A stretch of 43,576 nt of DNA, from positions 1-43,576 of IMG/VR virus record IMGVR_UViG_3300046028_002635. One strand, 5' to 3'. The notes beneath the pieces were generated by a model, which was given only the letters and a program-made list of their open reading frames with translations, ran no database searches and was not told where the DNA came from. The translations under genes were made by a program, and so were the position numbers. This document shows, piece by piece, positions 10,683 to 19,323 of the stretch. Each line of letters begins with the position of its first letter. Position 1 is the first letter of the stretch. The stretch is from a virus.

Positions 10683-12479
10683 TTATTTGTTCTCAATCAT
10701 CAAACCGGTGAGCGACTTCTTCACGGCGAACATTCGCTGCACGTTTTCTGGTGTGTCTTGGTAGGCTGGGTTGTTAGGCTCCCGCTTACGGGCCTCGGCC
10801 ATTTGCGCGCGCAAAGTCTTTTGATCATCCGCAGGAACCACCACACGCTTTAGCTGTTCGGATGTCAACTGGATAACTGGAACGTCGCTGGTTGAGCCGA
10901 ACCAGCCACCTTTAACACTGACCTTGATGGCAGCCTCTTTGCGCATAACATCTTGCTTCTCTTCGCGGGTCAGTGGCCGCCCTTTTTCTTGCTGGCGCAG
11001 CGTGATGATTCGCTCCGTGCGGGACTTAACCTCACCCAGAGCGGCCTTCTCGGAGTCGCTTTTTGGGCTGTAGGCATCAAGGCCCATGCGCTTGGCGATC
11101 ACCTTGAAGTCATCTTCGTCCATCTTGGCATCCGCAACGGCAGCAGGACTCTTCAACATGGCCCGCCGCTTTTCCATCAACTGGTTTGTGTGTGAAATCC
11201 CAAGCACAGGCTCCAACGCTGAGATTGCCGATTCGCTCATGTTGACCAATCTCTCTGGGTTGCTGTATTCAAGGTACGCGCCGTTGGTTCTCCGTTCAAT
11301 GCGGTTCTGTACCAGATTGGCCTCAGATTCGCTACGAGCAAACAACACATGGTTTCTGTCTTGAATAGACTCAGAGAATGCTTTTTGCAGCTTGGCTGGC
11401 AGGGCCTGGTACTCAGGACTGGATTCAAGCACCGACAGCTTGGCACCCTTCCTCTGCCGGGTAATTAGTGAATTCATATTCCCATCTGCGCGCTCACCTT
11501 CACTGCTTTTGAAAACCGCAGCTCGATGTACCAACTCTTGCACCACGGCATGGTACTTCTCAGGATCATCACGGAACATCTCGCGCGCAGCCTTCTCATA
11601 AACATCCTGCTGCCATGGCTCTCCATCCTTTTTCGGCCCGATGCTGGCAACGATTTGATCCGCACCATCAAGCCCAGACTGCGCCACTGAGGTGGCCATC
11701 AACACCTTGACCGACTTCTCTCGATCGCTCTCGGTCATGTTCGCCTTGTTTTGCTCAAAGTATTCTTTTGCAAACTTTATGTCACGGTCTGGGCCAGCGG
11801 TAGTGGCATTGATGATGACGGTCGAATGCAGCGGAGACAGCGTGGACAAGGTGGCGATCTTTTTACCCTCTTCACTCAGCTCTTTTTTTGAGTTGATGAC
11901 GTTAGTGATTACGGCGGCATTGCTGGCGCGTGATTCCTGGTTTTTCCAGTCCAGCGCGAACGCTTGCCCTGCCAGTTTTACGGTGCTTTGGTCAGTTTCT
12001 TCCTTTAAGGACTGGAATTCTTGCGACTTGTGGGACTGCAGCGATGCATTGAACTGGTTGGTGACCGAACCCACCTGGGCGCTGAAGGCCCGGCGCTGGG
12101 CGTCATTCCCCAGGGTTCCAGTGATGCGCTCGATCTCGGCCTTGTACTTATCGCCATACTCCTCGTCCAGCGACCGACCGTCAGGCCGGGTCATGGCCGC
12201 CTGGCCCTTGACGCTGGAGAAACCATCCTTTTGGTCATAGGTCAGGTGCATGCGTGCTGCCACTGCATCGTTCATGGCAGCGTTGAGGCGTACCGTGTTG
12301 ACCTCCACCTGGGCCTCTTGCGCCGCCTTTGCCATCACACCACCAACCGAGCTGAGTGCCTGCCCGGCCTGCATCAACTGCTCTGGGGCGAAGTTCTTGG
12401 CTTGCGGTGCGTCGAAACGTGAGGATGGCTGCGCTGCCACCCCAACCTGAAAATTGTCATACGTTGGAACGATGGCCAT
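10683..12479 (-). CDS. Internal virion protein (598 aa, helical)
   Basis: A long, mostly helical, Gln/Lys/Glu-rich protein. It opens with a short Pro/Gln-rich arm (MAIVPTYDNFQVGVAAQPSS) and then Ala-rich helices of the kind seen in virion core proteins such as T7 gp15. No catalytic motif is obvious. It lies between a small core protein (3 bases upstream) and the giant injected protein, which starts right after its stop. This matches the small, medium and large order of T7 gp14-gp15-gp16. Function is assigned from position and composition. Confidence 0.75.
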   Translation of the reverse strand: MAIVPTYDNFQVGVAAQPSSRFDAPQAKNFAPEQLMQAGQALSSVGGVMAKAAQEAQVEVNTVRLNAAMNDAVAARMHLTYDQKDGFSSVKGQAAMTRPDGRSLDEEYGDKYKAEIERITGTLGNDAQRRAFSAQVGSVTNQFNASLQSHKSQEFQSLKEETDQSTVKLAGQAFALDWKNQESRASNAAVITNVINSKKELSEEGKKIATLSTLSPLHSTVIINATTAGPDRDIKFAKEYFEQNKANMTESDREKSVKVLMATSVAQSGLDGADQIVASIGPKKDGEPWQQDVYEKAAREMFRDDPEKYHAVVQELVHRAAVFKSSEGERADGNMNSLITRQRKGAKLSVLESSPEYQALPAKLQKAFSESIQDRNHVLFARSESEANLVQNRIERRTNGAYLEYSNPERLVNMSESAISALEPVLGISHTNQLMEKRRAMLKSPAAVADAKMDEDDFKVIAKRMGLDAYSPKSDSEKAALGEVKSRTERIITLRQQEKGRPLTREEKQDVMRKEAAIKVSVKGGWFGSTSDVPVIQLTSEQLKRVVVPADDQKTLRAQMAEARKREPNNPAYQDTPENVQRMFAVKKSLTGLMIENK

Positions 12480-12482
12480 GCG

Positions 12483-13094
12483 TTAACCCCAGTTACTGGT
12501 GAGTGGTGTGCCTGAATAGGTGGTACTGTCGCCAGCGCTTTTTGATACACCAGTGGGCGTGGCTGCGGCGCCCGTGCTGAATAGTCCGTCCTTCTTCATG
12601 CCAAGGTAGGAGGAACCCATCTTGCCGCCCTCGGACAACAAACTGCTGAATGCAGCCGATCCTGGGCTGATGCTGGATGCGCTGGCGCGCTTCATCAAGG
12701 CATCGTTCTGCTGGCTGGTCGCTTGCGTGCGATGGCCCCAGGCTGACTTGATGGCATTGGCCTGGATGGTGTTGGCGTCGGTCTCCCCCATCACATCGGT
12801 GCTGGTCAGGATCTCGGCCGCACTTCCAACGCCCAAGTCCACCCCGTTGGCGGCCAGACTGGCGCGCTGGCGACCTTTGAGTTGGGCAGTTCTCAGGCGT
12901 GAACTCTGGTACTCACGCTCACCGCGCAGCAGCTCACCCTGGGCACTCTGCTCGGCCATGCGGGCGTTGATGTCTGCGATTCCCGCCTGGAAGCCAAGGG
13001 ATGATTTTTGTGACTCAGCAGCGTAGTAGGAGCCAACCACACTGGATGCCGCCCCAATACCCTGCATGGCCATGGATGCACTAGCAAAGGACAT
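12483..13094 (-). CDS. Internal virion protein, T7 gp14-like (203 aa)
   Basis: A small Ala/Ser/Gly-rich protein with an N-terminal hydrophobic segment (MQGIGAASSVVGSYYAAES) followed by Gln-rich helices (residues about 30-120). This is the pattern of the small virion core protein of podoviruses, which enters the outer membrane during ejection. The ATG at 13094 has AAAGG upstream and lies about 20 bases after the start site predicted for the late promoter at 13122-13156. It is the first gene of the ejection-protein block. Confidence 0.72.
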   Translation of the reverse strand: MSFASASMAMQGIGAASSVVGSYYAAESQKSSLGFQAGIADINARMAEQSAQGELLRGEREYQSSRLRTAQLKGRQRASLAANGVDLGVGSAAEILTSTDVMGETDANTIQANAIKSAWGHRTQATSQQNDALMKRASASSISPGSAAFSSLLSEGGKMGSSYLGMKKDGLFSTGAAATPTGVSKSAGDSTTYSGTPLTSNWG

Positions 13095-13121
13095 GCGTTC
13101 GCCTTTCGGATGTAGGCCTTG

Positions 13122-13156
13122 AAGTTAGCGCCTGACACCCGCGATGCGTACACCCT
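13122..13156 (-). promoter_or_regulatory. Late promoter copy 4, upstream of the ejection proteins
   Basis: Minus-strand box AGGGTGTACGCATCGC (13156-13141) matches the consensus exactly. It is followed after 13 bases by TAACTT (13127-13122), the most divergent -10 of the five but still TAnnnT. The first base of the box is the last base of the stop codon of the tail-tube B gene. Confidence 0.68.
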
Positions 13157-15204
13157 CAACCCCCGATAGCGACCTCCACCGTCATAGAAACAATCGTCAG
13201 CGGCAGTGGGTCAACCTGGCGAATGAACACCTGACCACTGTCCGACCAGCTGGGCGTCAGTGTGATGGGGATCTCTTCGCTCTTCAGTGCTGGCGCAGAT
13301 CCATAGGACTCGGTGCTGCGCTGCTTGGCTTCGGTCAGGTGGGCATCATCCGGACCGACAAAGATACCGCTGGAGCGGTAGACCCGCAGCCACACCTTGT
13401 TCACATTCTTGTAGCGGCCCTGCATCGACGCGCCATCCGTTTTTGTTTCCATGGCCAGTGGCAGGGTTTGCAGGTCAGCCGTGATGGGCAGGCCCACTTG
13501 CACCTTGGTGCAGGCTTGCTCCAGGGTGATGGCGCCACTGGTCACCACCTTCTGCGGGAACACGGCACCGTCGCCCAGTACGGATACCGTTTTACCCTCC
13601 AGATAGTCCAGCCCATTGATCACGGTGGTGGCCGCCCCCGAGTAGGTTGCACCACAATCCACGAAGAAGGCATCGGCCGCTGTAGCGAACAAGCGTGGCG
13701 CCATGCGTTCGATGTAGCGCTTGCTGGCGCCGTTGATGGTGCGCTGCACCACGACATACAGGGCGTCTTCCGTCCCCTCGGCCACCACGCAGCAGGACTC
13801 AAACAGGCCATCGGTGTCGTGCTGGTGGATTGCGCCCACCTGCTGCTCTGGAACATAGGTCATGCCCAGCAGTTTTCCGTTGGAGCTGACCGACCACACC
13901 AGCGGCTGCGGCGCCTTGGCATAGGCCATGTCCACAATATCCAGGCCATCGAACAGGTGCGGCGTGCGCAGCGACAGGTCGCCGGTAATGTAGCCACCTG
14001 CCTGGTAGTTGTAGGCCATCTCGCGCAAGTGGCCCCCGCGCGCTGCGGCATACAGGATGTTGTTGTTGACAATCAGCGGCTGCACGTTGTTGGCTCCGAT
14101 GTAGCTCTGCGGCTTGACACTCACACTGGTTGGGGTGATGGCATCGCTGTTGACGCTTGTCACACGCCACTCGGCCGCACCGGTCAGCAGCACCATGTTG
14201 CTCAATGGCACGATATGGCGAATGGTGTTGGCCTCACGCGCTGCCACCCGGATGTTGATCGCGTCATCGTCGCGCGTCGGGATCGAGTACGACAGGTTGG
14301 ACTCGGTGCCAGAGCGGGTCATGCGCAGGTTCTGAGGCTCACTGGTTGAGCCTGCAAAGCAGCGGCGCTGCTCAAAGTACGACACCGCGCCAGGGTAGGT
14401 GCCTACCGCGCCGAACGGGTTAACACCCGTGGGCGGCGTCTTGCCAAGGTCGGCGGCGATGTTGTCATCCTTGAACGTCAGGCCATCAGTCTGCCCGATA
14501 TATCCGTACAGCCCATTGCTTTGCTTGTAGACGTTGTACAGGGTGGCGCCGGTCGTGGTCCAGGTGATGGTCATGTACTGACCGGTCACCAACACATTGC
14601 CGGTGCCAGTCCCCAGAGCTGACGGAGCAGACTCTTCCAGCCCAGTAGTCCCCACGCTGGTGACTTTGTAGTTGTAGACAGTGCTTCCAGCGCCAGTCGG
14701 TGTGACCGTTGGCGCGCTGGGTGCGGTCAGCGCTGAGACAAAGCTGATGGTGGTCAACGTCCAGCTCAGTGCGCCCAAACGCTTCAACTCACGCGGCGCG
14801 TATCCTGGGTGCACCAGTGTCATCACATCGGCTGACTGCACAAAATGCAAGTCAAACAGGTCAGCCTCCACATAGGGCGTTGCGATCTCATACGGCACAC
14901 CTGGGCTGGACTCCAGTGTTGCACCCTGGGTATGGAATCTAAGGTACAGATCCCCGACCTCGATCACCATGGTCTGCGTGGTCGAATAGGTGAACGGTAT
15001 CAGCCGGGTGCGCTTGGCTGATGTCTTGACCGCTCGGACATAGGCAAAGCCTGGGCGATTGGCCGCCGGCCCATGGGGCAAGGTGATGAAGTTGCGCAGC
15101 AGCGCTGCGCCCGAATGGTAGCGCTGGTCGTCGGTGCGCCCGAACATCTCTGGGGTGACCTCGCCACCACCAAAGGAGCGCTGCAGGGTTTTGATATTGG
15201 CCAT
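13156..15204 (-). CDS. Tail tubular protein B-like (682 aa)
   Basis: The N terminus (IKTLQRSFGGGEVTPEMFGR, then LPHGPAANRPGFAYV) is typical of the tail-tube B / nozzle family found next to the gp11-like protein in epsilon15- and BPP-1-like phages. The rest is beta-rich with repeated Ig-like stretches near residues 165-210. It is expected to form the distal tail nozzle that the fibres bind. Its ATG at 15204 overlaps the stop of tail tubular protein A. Confidence 0.85.
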   Translation of the reverse strand: MANIKTLQRSFGGGEVTPEMFGRTDDQRYHSGAALLRNFITLPHGPAANRPGFAYVRAVKTSAKRTRLIPFTYSTTQTMVIEVGDLYLRFHTQGATLESSPGVPYEIATPYVEADLFDLHFVQSADVMTLVHPGYAPRELKRLGALSWTLTTISFVSALTAPSAPTVTPTGAGSTVYNYKVTSVGTTGLEESAPSALGTGTGNVLVTGQYMTITWTTTGATLYNVYKQSNGLYGYIGQTDGLTFKDDNIAADLGKTPPTGVNPFGAVGTYPGAVSYFEQRRCFAGSTSEPQNLRMTRSGTESNLSYSIPTRDDDAINIRVAAREANTIRHIVPLSNMVLLTGAAEWRVTSVNSDAITPTSVSVKPQSYIGANNVQPLIVNNNILYAAARGGHLREMAYNYQAGGYITGDLSLRTPHLFDGLDIVDMAYAKAPQPLVWSVSSNGKLLGMTYVPEQQVGAIHQHDTDGLFESCCVVAEGTEDALYVVVQRTINGASKRYIERMAPRLFATAADAFFVDCGATYSGAATTVINGLDYLEGKTVSVLGDGAVFPQKVVTSGAITLEQACTKVQVGLPITADLQTLPLAMETKTDGASMQGRYKNVNKVWLRVYRSSGIFVGPDDAHLTEAKQRSTESYGSAPALKSEEIPITLTPSWSDSGQVFIRQVDPLPLTIVSMTVEVAIGG

Positions 15205-15815
15205 CAGCGTGCCGCCATCCAGGATACGGTATGGGCTGGAGCAATGCGGCGCTGGTTGGCGTCCGACTCAATAGCCTTGGACAACCAGGCACCCATCTGC
15301 TGTGCGCAGCGCTGCGCCATTGCAGCACCAGCATCACCCTTGATCAACGGACCTGCAAGCATACTGGCCAGGTGCCACGACAGCGCCATCACAAACATCG
15401 GGGAATACTTGGCAGTGTCCACCACCCGGCGCGTGTACAGCACCACAGCGAACTCCTGGTCGCTGTAGATCACATCGTTGTCATTGGCATCCACCTCCAG
15501 CACAAAGGGCTGCAGTGATTCTGCATCCTCATTGGTAGAGTCTGGCGCCACTACTGCGCGAATGCTCAAGGCATCGCTTGGCTTGACATAGGCGAAATCC
15601 CACTGGCTCCATCCGCTGGCCAGGTTGGCCATGGTGGCGCGCTTGGAGGCGAACCCCCAGTTGTAGGCCTGCAACAGTGAGTCACGCGCGATAGGGTAGA
15701 ACCGGGCGCAATGCTCGGCTTGTGCGGACCCTTCCGGTGGGTCAAGGCTGGCCACGGTGGCGGTATCGCCCAGGTGACTCAGTGCCAGGTTGGCAATATC
15801 GACTTCACTTGACAT
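15204..15815 (-). CDS. Tail tubular protein A-like (203 aa)
   Basis: The opening EVDIANLALSHLGDTATVASLDPPEGSAQA and the following FYPIARDSLLQAYNWGFA segment mark the T7 gp11-like tail adaptor family. The length is close to the usual 190-210 residues. It should form the ring between portal and nozzle. A hairpin terminator lies just upstream (15826-15861), so its expression needs readthrough or an unrecognised promoter. Confidence 0.87.
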   Translation of the reverse strand: MSSEVDIANLALSHLGDTATVASLDPPEGSAQAEHCARFYPIARDSLLQAYNWGFASKRATMANLASGWSQWDFAYVKPSDALSIRAVVAPDSTNEDAESLQPFVLEVDANDNDVIYSDQEFAVVLYTRRVVDTAKYSPMFVMALSWHLASMLAGPLIKGDAGAAMAQRCAQQMGAWLSKAIESDANQRRIAPAHTVSWMAAR

Positions 15816-15828
15816 GATCGTGTCCTAA

Positions 15829-15861
15829 AAAAGAAGGGGGCCGCAGTTTCCCGTGGCCCCC
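15829..15861 (-). terminator. Intrinsic terminator behind the capsid block
   Basis: On the minus strand GGGGGCC (15861-15855) pairs with GGCCCCC (15842-15836) around a 12-base loop, followed directly by TTCTTTTTT (15835-15827). This is a good Rho-independent terminator for the capsid transcript, 26 bases after the stop of the 66-residue gene. Confidence 0.75.
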
Positions 15862-15887
15862 AGATGGCTTCCTGCAAGGGAAATCAG

Positions 15888-16088
15888 TTACACCAAATCG
15901 TCCGCAGCAGTGTCATCTGCTACATCGGCAGGCTTGCTGCGCTTGGCTGGCTTCGTGGGCGCAACTTCGCGCAGAGTCTCGGACAGGCGCATCCCTTTCG
16001 GGAACTCTGTCTCAAACTCTTCACCCGCCTTGACCAGTCGGCTCTCATGCGAGATCCAGCGGTCGACATCAGTAATGTACTTGGCCAT
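15888..16088 (-). CDS. Small protein between decoration and tail genes (66 aa)
   Basis: A charged 66-residue protein with a conserved-looking head (MAKYITDVDRWISHESRLVKAG) and a Lys/Pro then Asp/Ala-rich tail. Proteins of this look often sit directly behind capsid genes in BPP-1-like phages, but I cannot name a function. It follows the decoration protein by 9 bases and is the last gene before the terminator. Confidence 0.65.
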   Translation of the reverse strand: MAKYITDVDRWISHESRLVKAGEEFETEFPKGMRLSETLREVAPTKPAKRSKPADVADDTAADDLV

Positions 16089-16097
16089 GGTCTACCT

Positions 16098-16547
16098 TTA
16101 CGCGACAGTGAAGCCGCTAGGGTAATACTTTCCGTCATGCACCGCAGAGTCAGTCAGGTAGCAACTGAACGTACCAGCCGTCAACGGGCCGGTGCCGATG
16201 GTGTACTGCACACCCAGATAGCGCTGGCCTTTTGGCTGGGCTGCCAGGATGGCGTTGTTCAGGCAGACGCTGAATGTTTTACCAACCGTCAATTCAGCCT
16301 TGCCAATCGCATCCGTCGCAGACAGGATGGTGGGCGTACCCAAGTTAGCAGATGCCGAGCTGATGATCTGGAATGTCACCGTGGCAGCGCCAGCCGCAGT
16401 GGCTGCGACTTCAACGCCGAAAGTTGCATATATATCAGAACCTGGACCCAAGTCACGGGACTGGCTCAAGTCGATGGTGTTGGTGGAAACTGCGGTGGCA
16501 GTCACCACTTGGGATGCAGATAACTGCAAGAGTGCGTCAGTGATCAT
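16098..16547 (-). CDS. Capsid decoration (cementing) protein, Bbp16-like (149 aa)
   Basis: A beta-rich Ala/Thr/Val protein beginning MITDALLQLSASQVVTATA, with a YLGVQYTIGTGPLTAGTF strand near its end. Size, composition and position right behind the major capsid gene match the Bbp16 cementing protein of phage BPP-1. It should sit on the outside of the capsid and stabilise it. High expression together with the capsid protein is expected because both lie upstream of the same terminator. Confidence 0.75.
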   Translation of the reverse strand: MITDALLQLSASQVVTATAVSTNTIDLSQSRDLGPGSDIYATFGVEVAATAAGAATVTFQIISSASANLGTPTILSATDAIGKAELTVGKTFSVCLNNAILAAQPKGQRYLGVQYTIGTGPLTAGTFSCYLTDSAVHDGKYYPSGFTVA

Positions 16548-16567
16548 TGTGTTGCTCCTTCGATCAA

Positions 16568-17587
16568 TTAGGAAACCAGGGATTCAGCGATACCCAAACC
16601 ATCCACGCCACGCACAGGAACACCCATGAACTCCAGCTGGTTGATTTGCGTGCCGAACTGTGTCATCGCAGGCTTGATGCCCAGGGCGCTGGAGGATTTT
16701 TCCAGGGCTTGGATCATCAGACCTTCTTGGATGGAACGGTTGGCGTAGAACGCAGCGCGGCCCATCTTGAAGTTGGGGATACGGGCAATGGCGCGCATCA
16801 TCAGCTTGATCAAGTTGGTCGATGCGGTCGTGGCTTGTGAGCCAGTCACGCCAACCCAGTCGGACACATCCACGTTGGCAATGCGAACCACATAGCGCCA
16901 GTCTTTGACCACCAGGCCAGCATCCCACTGGAACAAGGAGCGTGCAGCCTGATACCAGCCGCCAGATGCATCTTGAACCGACTCTTCACCCAAGTCACGG
17001 GTAACCAGTCCAGCGCGCGATCCCTTGGGGAATGGCGAGAACACAGTCTGCTCACCCCATACCACCAGGTAGACGGAGGAGTTATCAGAACCAGCGCCGC
17101 CCGCCAGGATGACGTTGCTGCCATTGCCTGCGGTGGTGCTGGAGTAGCGGGTTGCCAAGCCAGAGAAGGCCTTGAGGTCGGCGCCCACGTTGCCGTTGAA
17201 AATCTTGCTGGTCATTTCCTGGCTCATCGCCTCGATGAAGGCAGACTCTTCGCTCAAACGGAAAGCGGCAGAGTTGTTTTCCAACTGCAGCAACTTGGCG
17301 TCGATGTGCGAACGGGCTTCCAGCATCGCGCAAGGCTCAGTAATCTGTGCAGTGGTCGACTTGGTCGATGGCACACCAGCGTTGTACGAGCGCCAGTACA
17401 CAGCAGGCAGACCGGTGCGGATGGTGACCACATGGCTGGTTGGCTGGTTGGCTTCCTTGAAGACAACGTCTTCCAGGATTTCATTTTGCTGGGACAGCAA
17501 TTCTGCGATGGGATCAATCTTTCCATCGGGAGAAGTGCGTTTTGAGTAATCGGCCAGGGTGAGTTGGCCAGTGCTTAGAGTTGCCAT
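16568..17587 (-). CDS. Major capsid protein (339 aa)
   Basis: The sequence has the pattern of BPP-1/epsilon15-type capsid proteins. An N-terminal arm (TLADYSKRTSPDGKID, AELLSQQNEIL) is followed by an extended-loop region with RTGLPAVYWRSYNAGVP, a central domain with MTSKIFNGNV, and a C-terminal beta strand FMGVPVRGVD. The length of about 340 residues fits a HK97-fold subunit. The gene lies between the scaffold (13 bases upstream) and the decoration protein. Confidence 0.9.
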   Translation of the reverse strand: MATLSTGQLTLADYSKRTSPDGKIDPIAELLSQQNEILEDVVFKEANQPTSHVVTIRTGLPAVYWRSYNAGVPSTKSTTAQITEPCAMLEARSHIDAKLLQLENNSAAFRLSEESAFIEAMSQEMTSKIFNGNVGADLKAFSGLATRYSSTTAGNGSNVILAGGAGSDNSSVYLVVWGEQTVFSPFPKGSRAGLVTRDLGEESVQDASGGWYQAARSLFQWDAGLVVKDWRYVVRIANVDVSDWVGVTGSQATTASTNLIKLMMRAIARIPNFKMGRAAFYANRSIQEGLMIQALEKSSSALGIKPAMTQFGTQINQLEFMGVPVRGVDGLGIAESLVS

Positions 17588-17600
17588 TTTTGTTTACCTT

Positions 17601-18242
17601 TTAAGGGTTCATGTTGGGATACATACGCTGGGCAGCCGTTTCGGTCGTGGCACCTTTGTTGCCATTCACGAAGCTTCCGTCTTCGCTGATTGCCTTGCCT
17701 GCCCGGTAAAACGCCCTGATGATTTCAGGATGATTTCCCAGACCAGACTCTTTGAGCAGCGTGCGCAATTCGGGAGTGCCAAACTGGGTGAGCGCTTTGT
17801 CAGCGATGGCCACGTTCTCAGTGAGCTTTTGCCCACCAAATTCCGCGTCAGTCGTTGACTCTTCAGCCCACTTCGCTTTGGCAGCCTGCATGGCATCGGC
17901 TTGACGGGCTTGCATCGCAGGCGCCATCTTGTCGATCATCTTTTGCGCGGCGTCTTGGGTCAGGTTCAATTCCTTGGCCAGTTCTGAAAATGATGCGATC
18001 CCGGCCTCATCCATTGCGGCATCTTCGGGGGCTTTCAATTCATACTTTTCGGGTGCGCCCGTAGGCTCAACCTTGGCTTCGGGCTTGGCACCGTCGAGCA
18101 ATTGCCCTTCAGTGGTCTGGCCTTCAGTTGCCTGCTGCGTTTGACCATCTACCGGCACAACAGTAGTGCTGGCGGTGGTCGTAGTCGATGCTTGGCCTTC
18201 AGTGGTATTTGCGGCTTCAGTCATCAGCGTTGTTTCTGTCAT
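17601..18242 (-). CDS. Scaffolding protein (213 aa)
   Basis: A strongly hydrophilic protein directly before the major capsid gene. It has a Thr/Ala/Gln-rich disordered N-terminal third, helical segments (SFSELAKELNLTQDAAQKMI, MQAAKAKWAEES) and a C-terminal segment TLLKESGLGNHPEIIRAFYR, a pattern typical of podovirus scaffolds. It should bind the inner face of the procapsid and then leave. The ATG at 18242 overlaps the Bbp19-like gene by 26 bases. An in-frame ATG at 18224 is possible and neither has a strong ribosome site. Confidence 0.85.
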   Translation of the reverse strand: MTETTLMTEAANTTEGQASTTTTASTTVVPVDGQTQQATEGQTTEGQLLDGAKPEAKVEPTGAPEKYELKAPEDAAMDEAGIASFSELAKELNLTQDAAQKMIDKMAPAMQARQADAMQAAKAKWAEESTTDAEFGGQKLTENVAIADKALTQFGTPELRTLLKESGLGNHPEIIRAFYRAGKAISEDGSFVNGNKGATTETAAQRMYPNMNP

Positions 18243-18546
18243 TTACGTTTTCTTTCACCAGGGTGGTGTACAGCTCTGGGCACAGCGTGTGGATCTTTGC
18301 GAGTGTGCGAAGCCCCTCATTTCGGTTACCTTCCGTGAATGCCATTTGCATCGCGTTGGTATTGAATGAAAGGCGAAACACACCAGCCCGGTCCAGTTGG
18401 CGCCAAATGATTCGACGCCCCCGCTTGTTACCCATCAGCCACTTGAAATCCGCATCGTCGTTGTTGCGCTCAATCAGCTCCTTGGCTGTTTTGTCAGCCT
18501 TGGACTTGACTTGCGATGCAACGTCGAGCGGGTCGTATGAACTCAT
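18217..18546 (-). CDS. Bbp19-like structural protein (109 aa)
   Basis: The core DFKWLMGNKRGRRIIWRQL, AGVFRLSF and NEGLRTLAKI is the signature of the Bbp19 family from phage BPP-1, found in many podoviruses beside the scaffold gene. Its exact role in the virion is not known to me. The ATG at 18546 lies only about 6 bases after the -10 element of a late promoter, so its message may lack a leader. It heads the capsid assembly block. Confidence 0.8.
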   Translation of the reverse strand: MSSYDPLDVASQVKSKADKTAKELIERNNDDADFKWLMGNKRGRRIIWRQLDRAGVFRLSFNTNAMQMAFTEGNRNEGLRTLAKIHTLCPELYTTLVKENVNDRNNADD

Positions 18547-18552
18547 GGGTTG

Positions 18553-18587
18553 AATCTATCTGCCGGGTCGAGCGATGCGTACACCCT
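18553..18587 (-). promoter_or_regulatory. Late promoter copy 3, upstream of the capsid block
   Basis: Minus-strand box AGGGTGTACGCATCGC (18587-18572, exact consensus) followed after 13 bases by TAGATT (18558-18553). The longer segment GCAGATAGATT around the -10 also occurs in copy 2. The ATG of the Bbp19-like gene follows after 6 bases. Confidence 0.72.
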
Positions 18588-19146
18588 AGCGTCGGCGCCT
18601 GCGCAGCAGAACAACAAAGTCGGTGGCATTGCTTGCTGCACCTGCTTGCGTTATCTGCACAGCGACACCATCCAGCTCAATAACCATGGATTGCGTGTGA
18701 TTCGATGTCTGCGCTACTGCCGAAGAAATGCCATCCAGCGTGGCCGCAATACTCTGCCCCCTCCCGCGGGTCTGCACCACCGCGACCCCAACATCACCAA
18801 GCGTGAGAGCCAAGCTCTGCGGGTGCCGTGCTGCCTGGCTGACAGAAGCGGTCAGGTCGGCCAGTATTGCGACTATGGCCTGGCTGGTGCCGCCTGCCTT
18901 GCTTTGGCTGATAGTGGCCGTGACATCGGAGAGAGTCGTGGAGAGAATCTGCGGGTGCCGTGCTGCCTGGGTTGCACTGGCCGCTACGCCATCAAGCGTG
19001 GCCGAGAGCGTTACCGTTATCGAGGCGGGTCCACCACCCGAAGCAGTGTTTACGATCTCGGTATCGAACCAAGCCGCAGGCTGCAGTTCCGCACCGAACC
19101 ATCCGTCTGGGCGCAGCTCTCCATCGAACCAACCCAGTAGAGCCAT
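18586..19146 (-). CDS. Repeat-containing structural protein (186 aa)
   Basis: Two repeat systems are visible. Residues about 5-30 hold three short repeats around a Trp-Phe pair (GWFDGELRPD, GWFGAELQPA, AWFDTEI). Residues about 42-175 hold six repeats of 21-25 residues with the form (T/S)-L-x-D-V/G-x-A-x-(I/V/A)-x-Q, several ending in ARHPQ. Such repeats suggest a beta-solenoid or a trimeric stalk, but that is inference. The protein ends in five arginines. It is the last gene of the structural island and its stop codon overlaps the late promoter box. Confidence 0.75.
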   Translation of the reverse strand: MALLGWFDGELRPDGWFGAELQPAAWFDTEIVNTASGGGPASITVTLSATLDGVAASATQAARHPQILSTTLSDVTATISQSKAGGTSQAIVAILADLTASVSQAARHPQSLALTLGDVGVAVVQTRGRGQSIAATLDGISSAVAQTSNHTQSMVIELDGVAVQITQAGAASNATDFVVLLRRRRR

Positions 19147-19149
19147 AAA

Positions 19150-19323
19150 TTACCCCACCGGGGCGGTGAACGTAGCCCCGTCGAAAGTCCAACCGATAGA
19201 CTCCGCACCCAACTGCTCCCGCAGATCGTGGTCTGGGTACATTTCTTTCACGGTGGGCAGTTGGTCAGGCGTGATGCTGACACAAATGTCAACAACGCCG
19301 CTGATGATGCCGATGACGATCAT
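19150..19323 (-). CDS. Small protein of the structural island (57 aa)
   Basis: The frame starts at ATG 19323, directly after the stop of the 395-residue gene, and ends at TAA 19150, 3 bases before the next ATG. This tight fit supports it. The product (MIVIGIISGVVDICVS... then DHDLREQLGAESIGWTFDG) begins hydrophobic and ends with a pattern seen in small phage proteins behind fibres. Function unknown. Confidence 0.6.
   Translation of the reverse strand: MIVIGIISGVVDICVSITPDQLPTVKEMYPDHDLREQLGAESIGWTFDGATFTAPVG

Noticed and set aside
13144-14349. Plus-strand frame of 401 codons opposite tail tubular protein B
   Set aside because: Antisense to a recognised gene; the His/Arg/Gly-rich product is typical of a shadow frame in GC-rich DNA.
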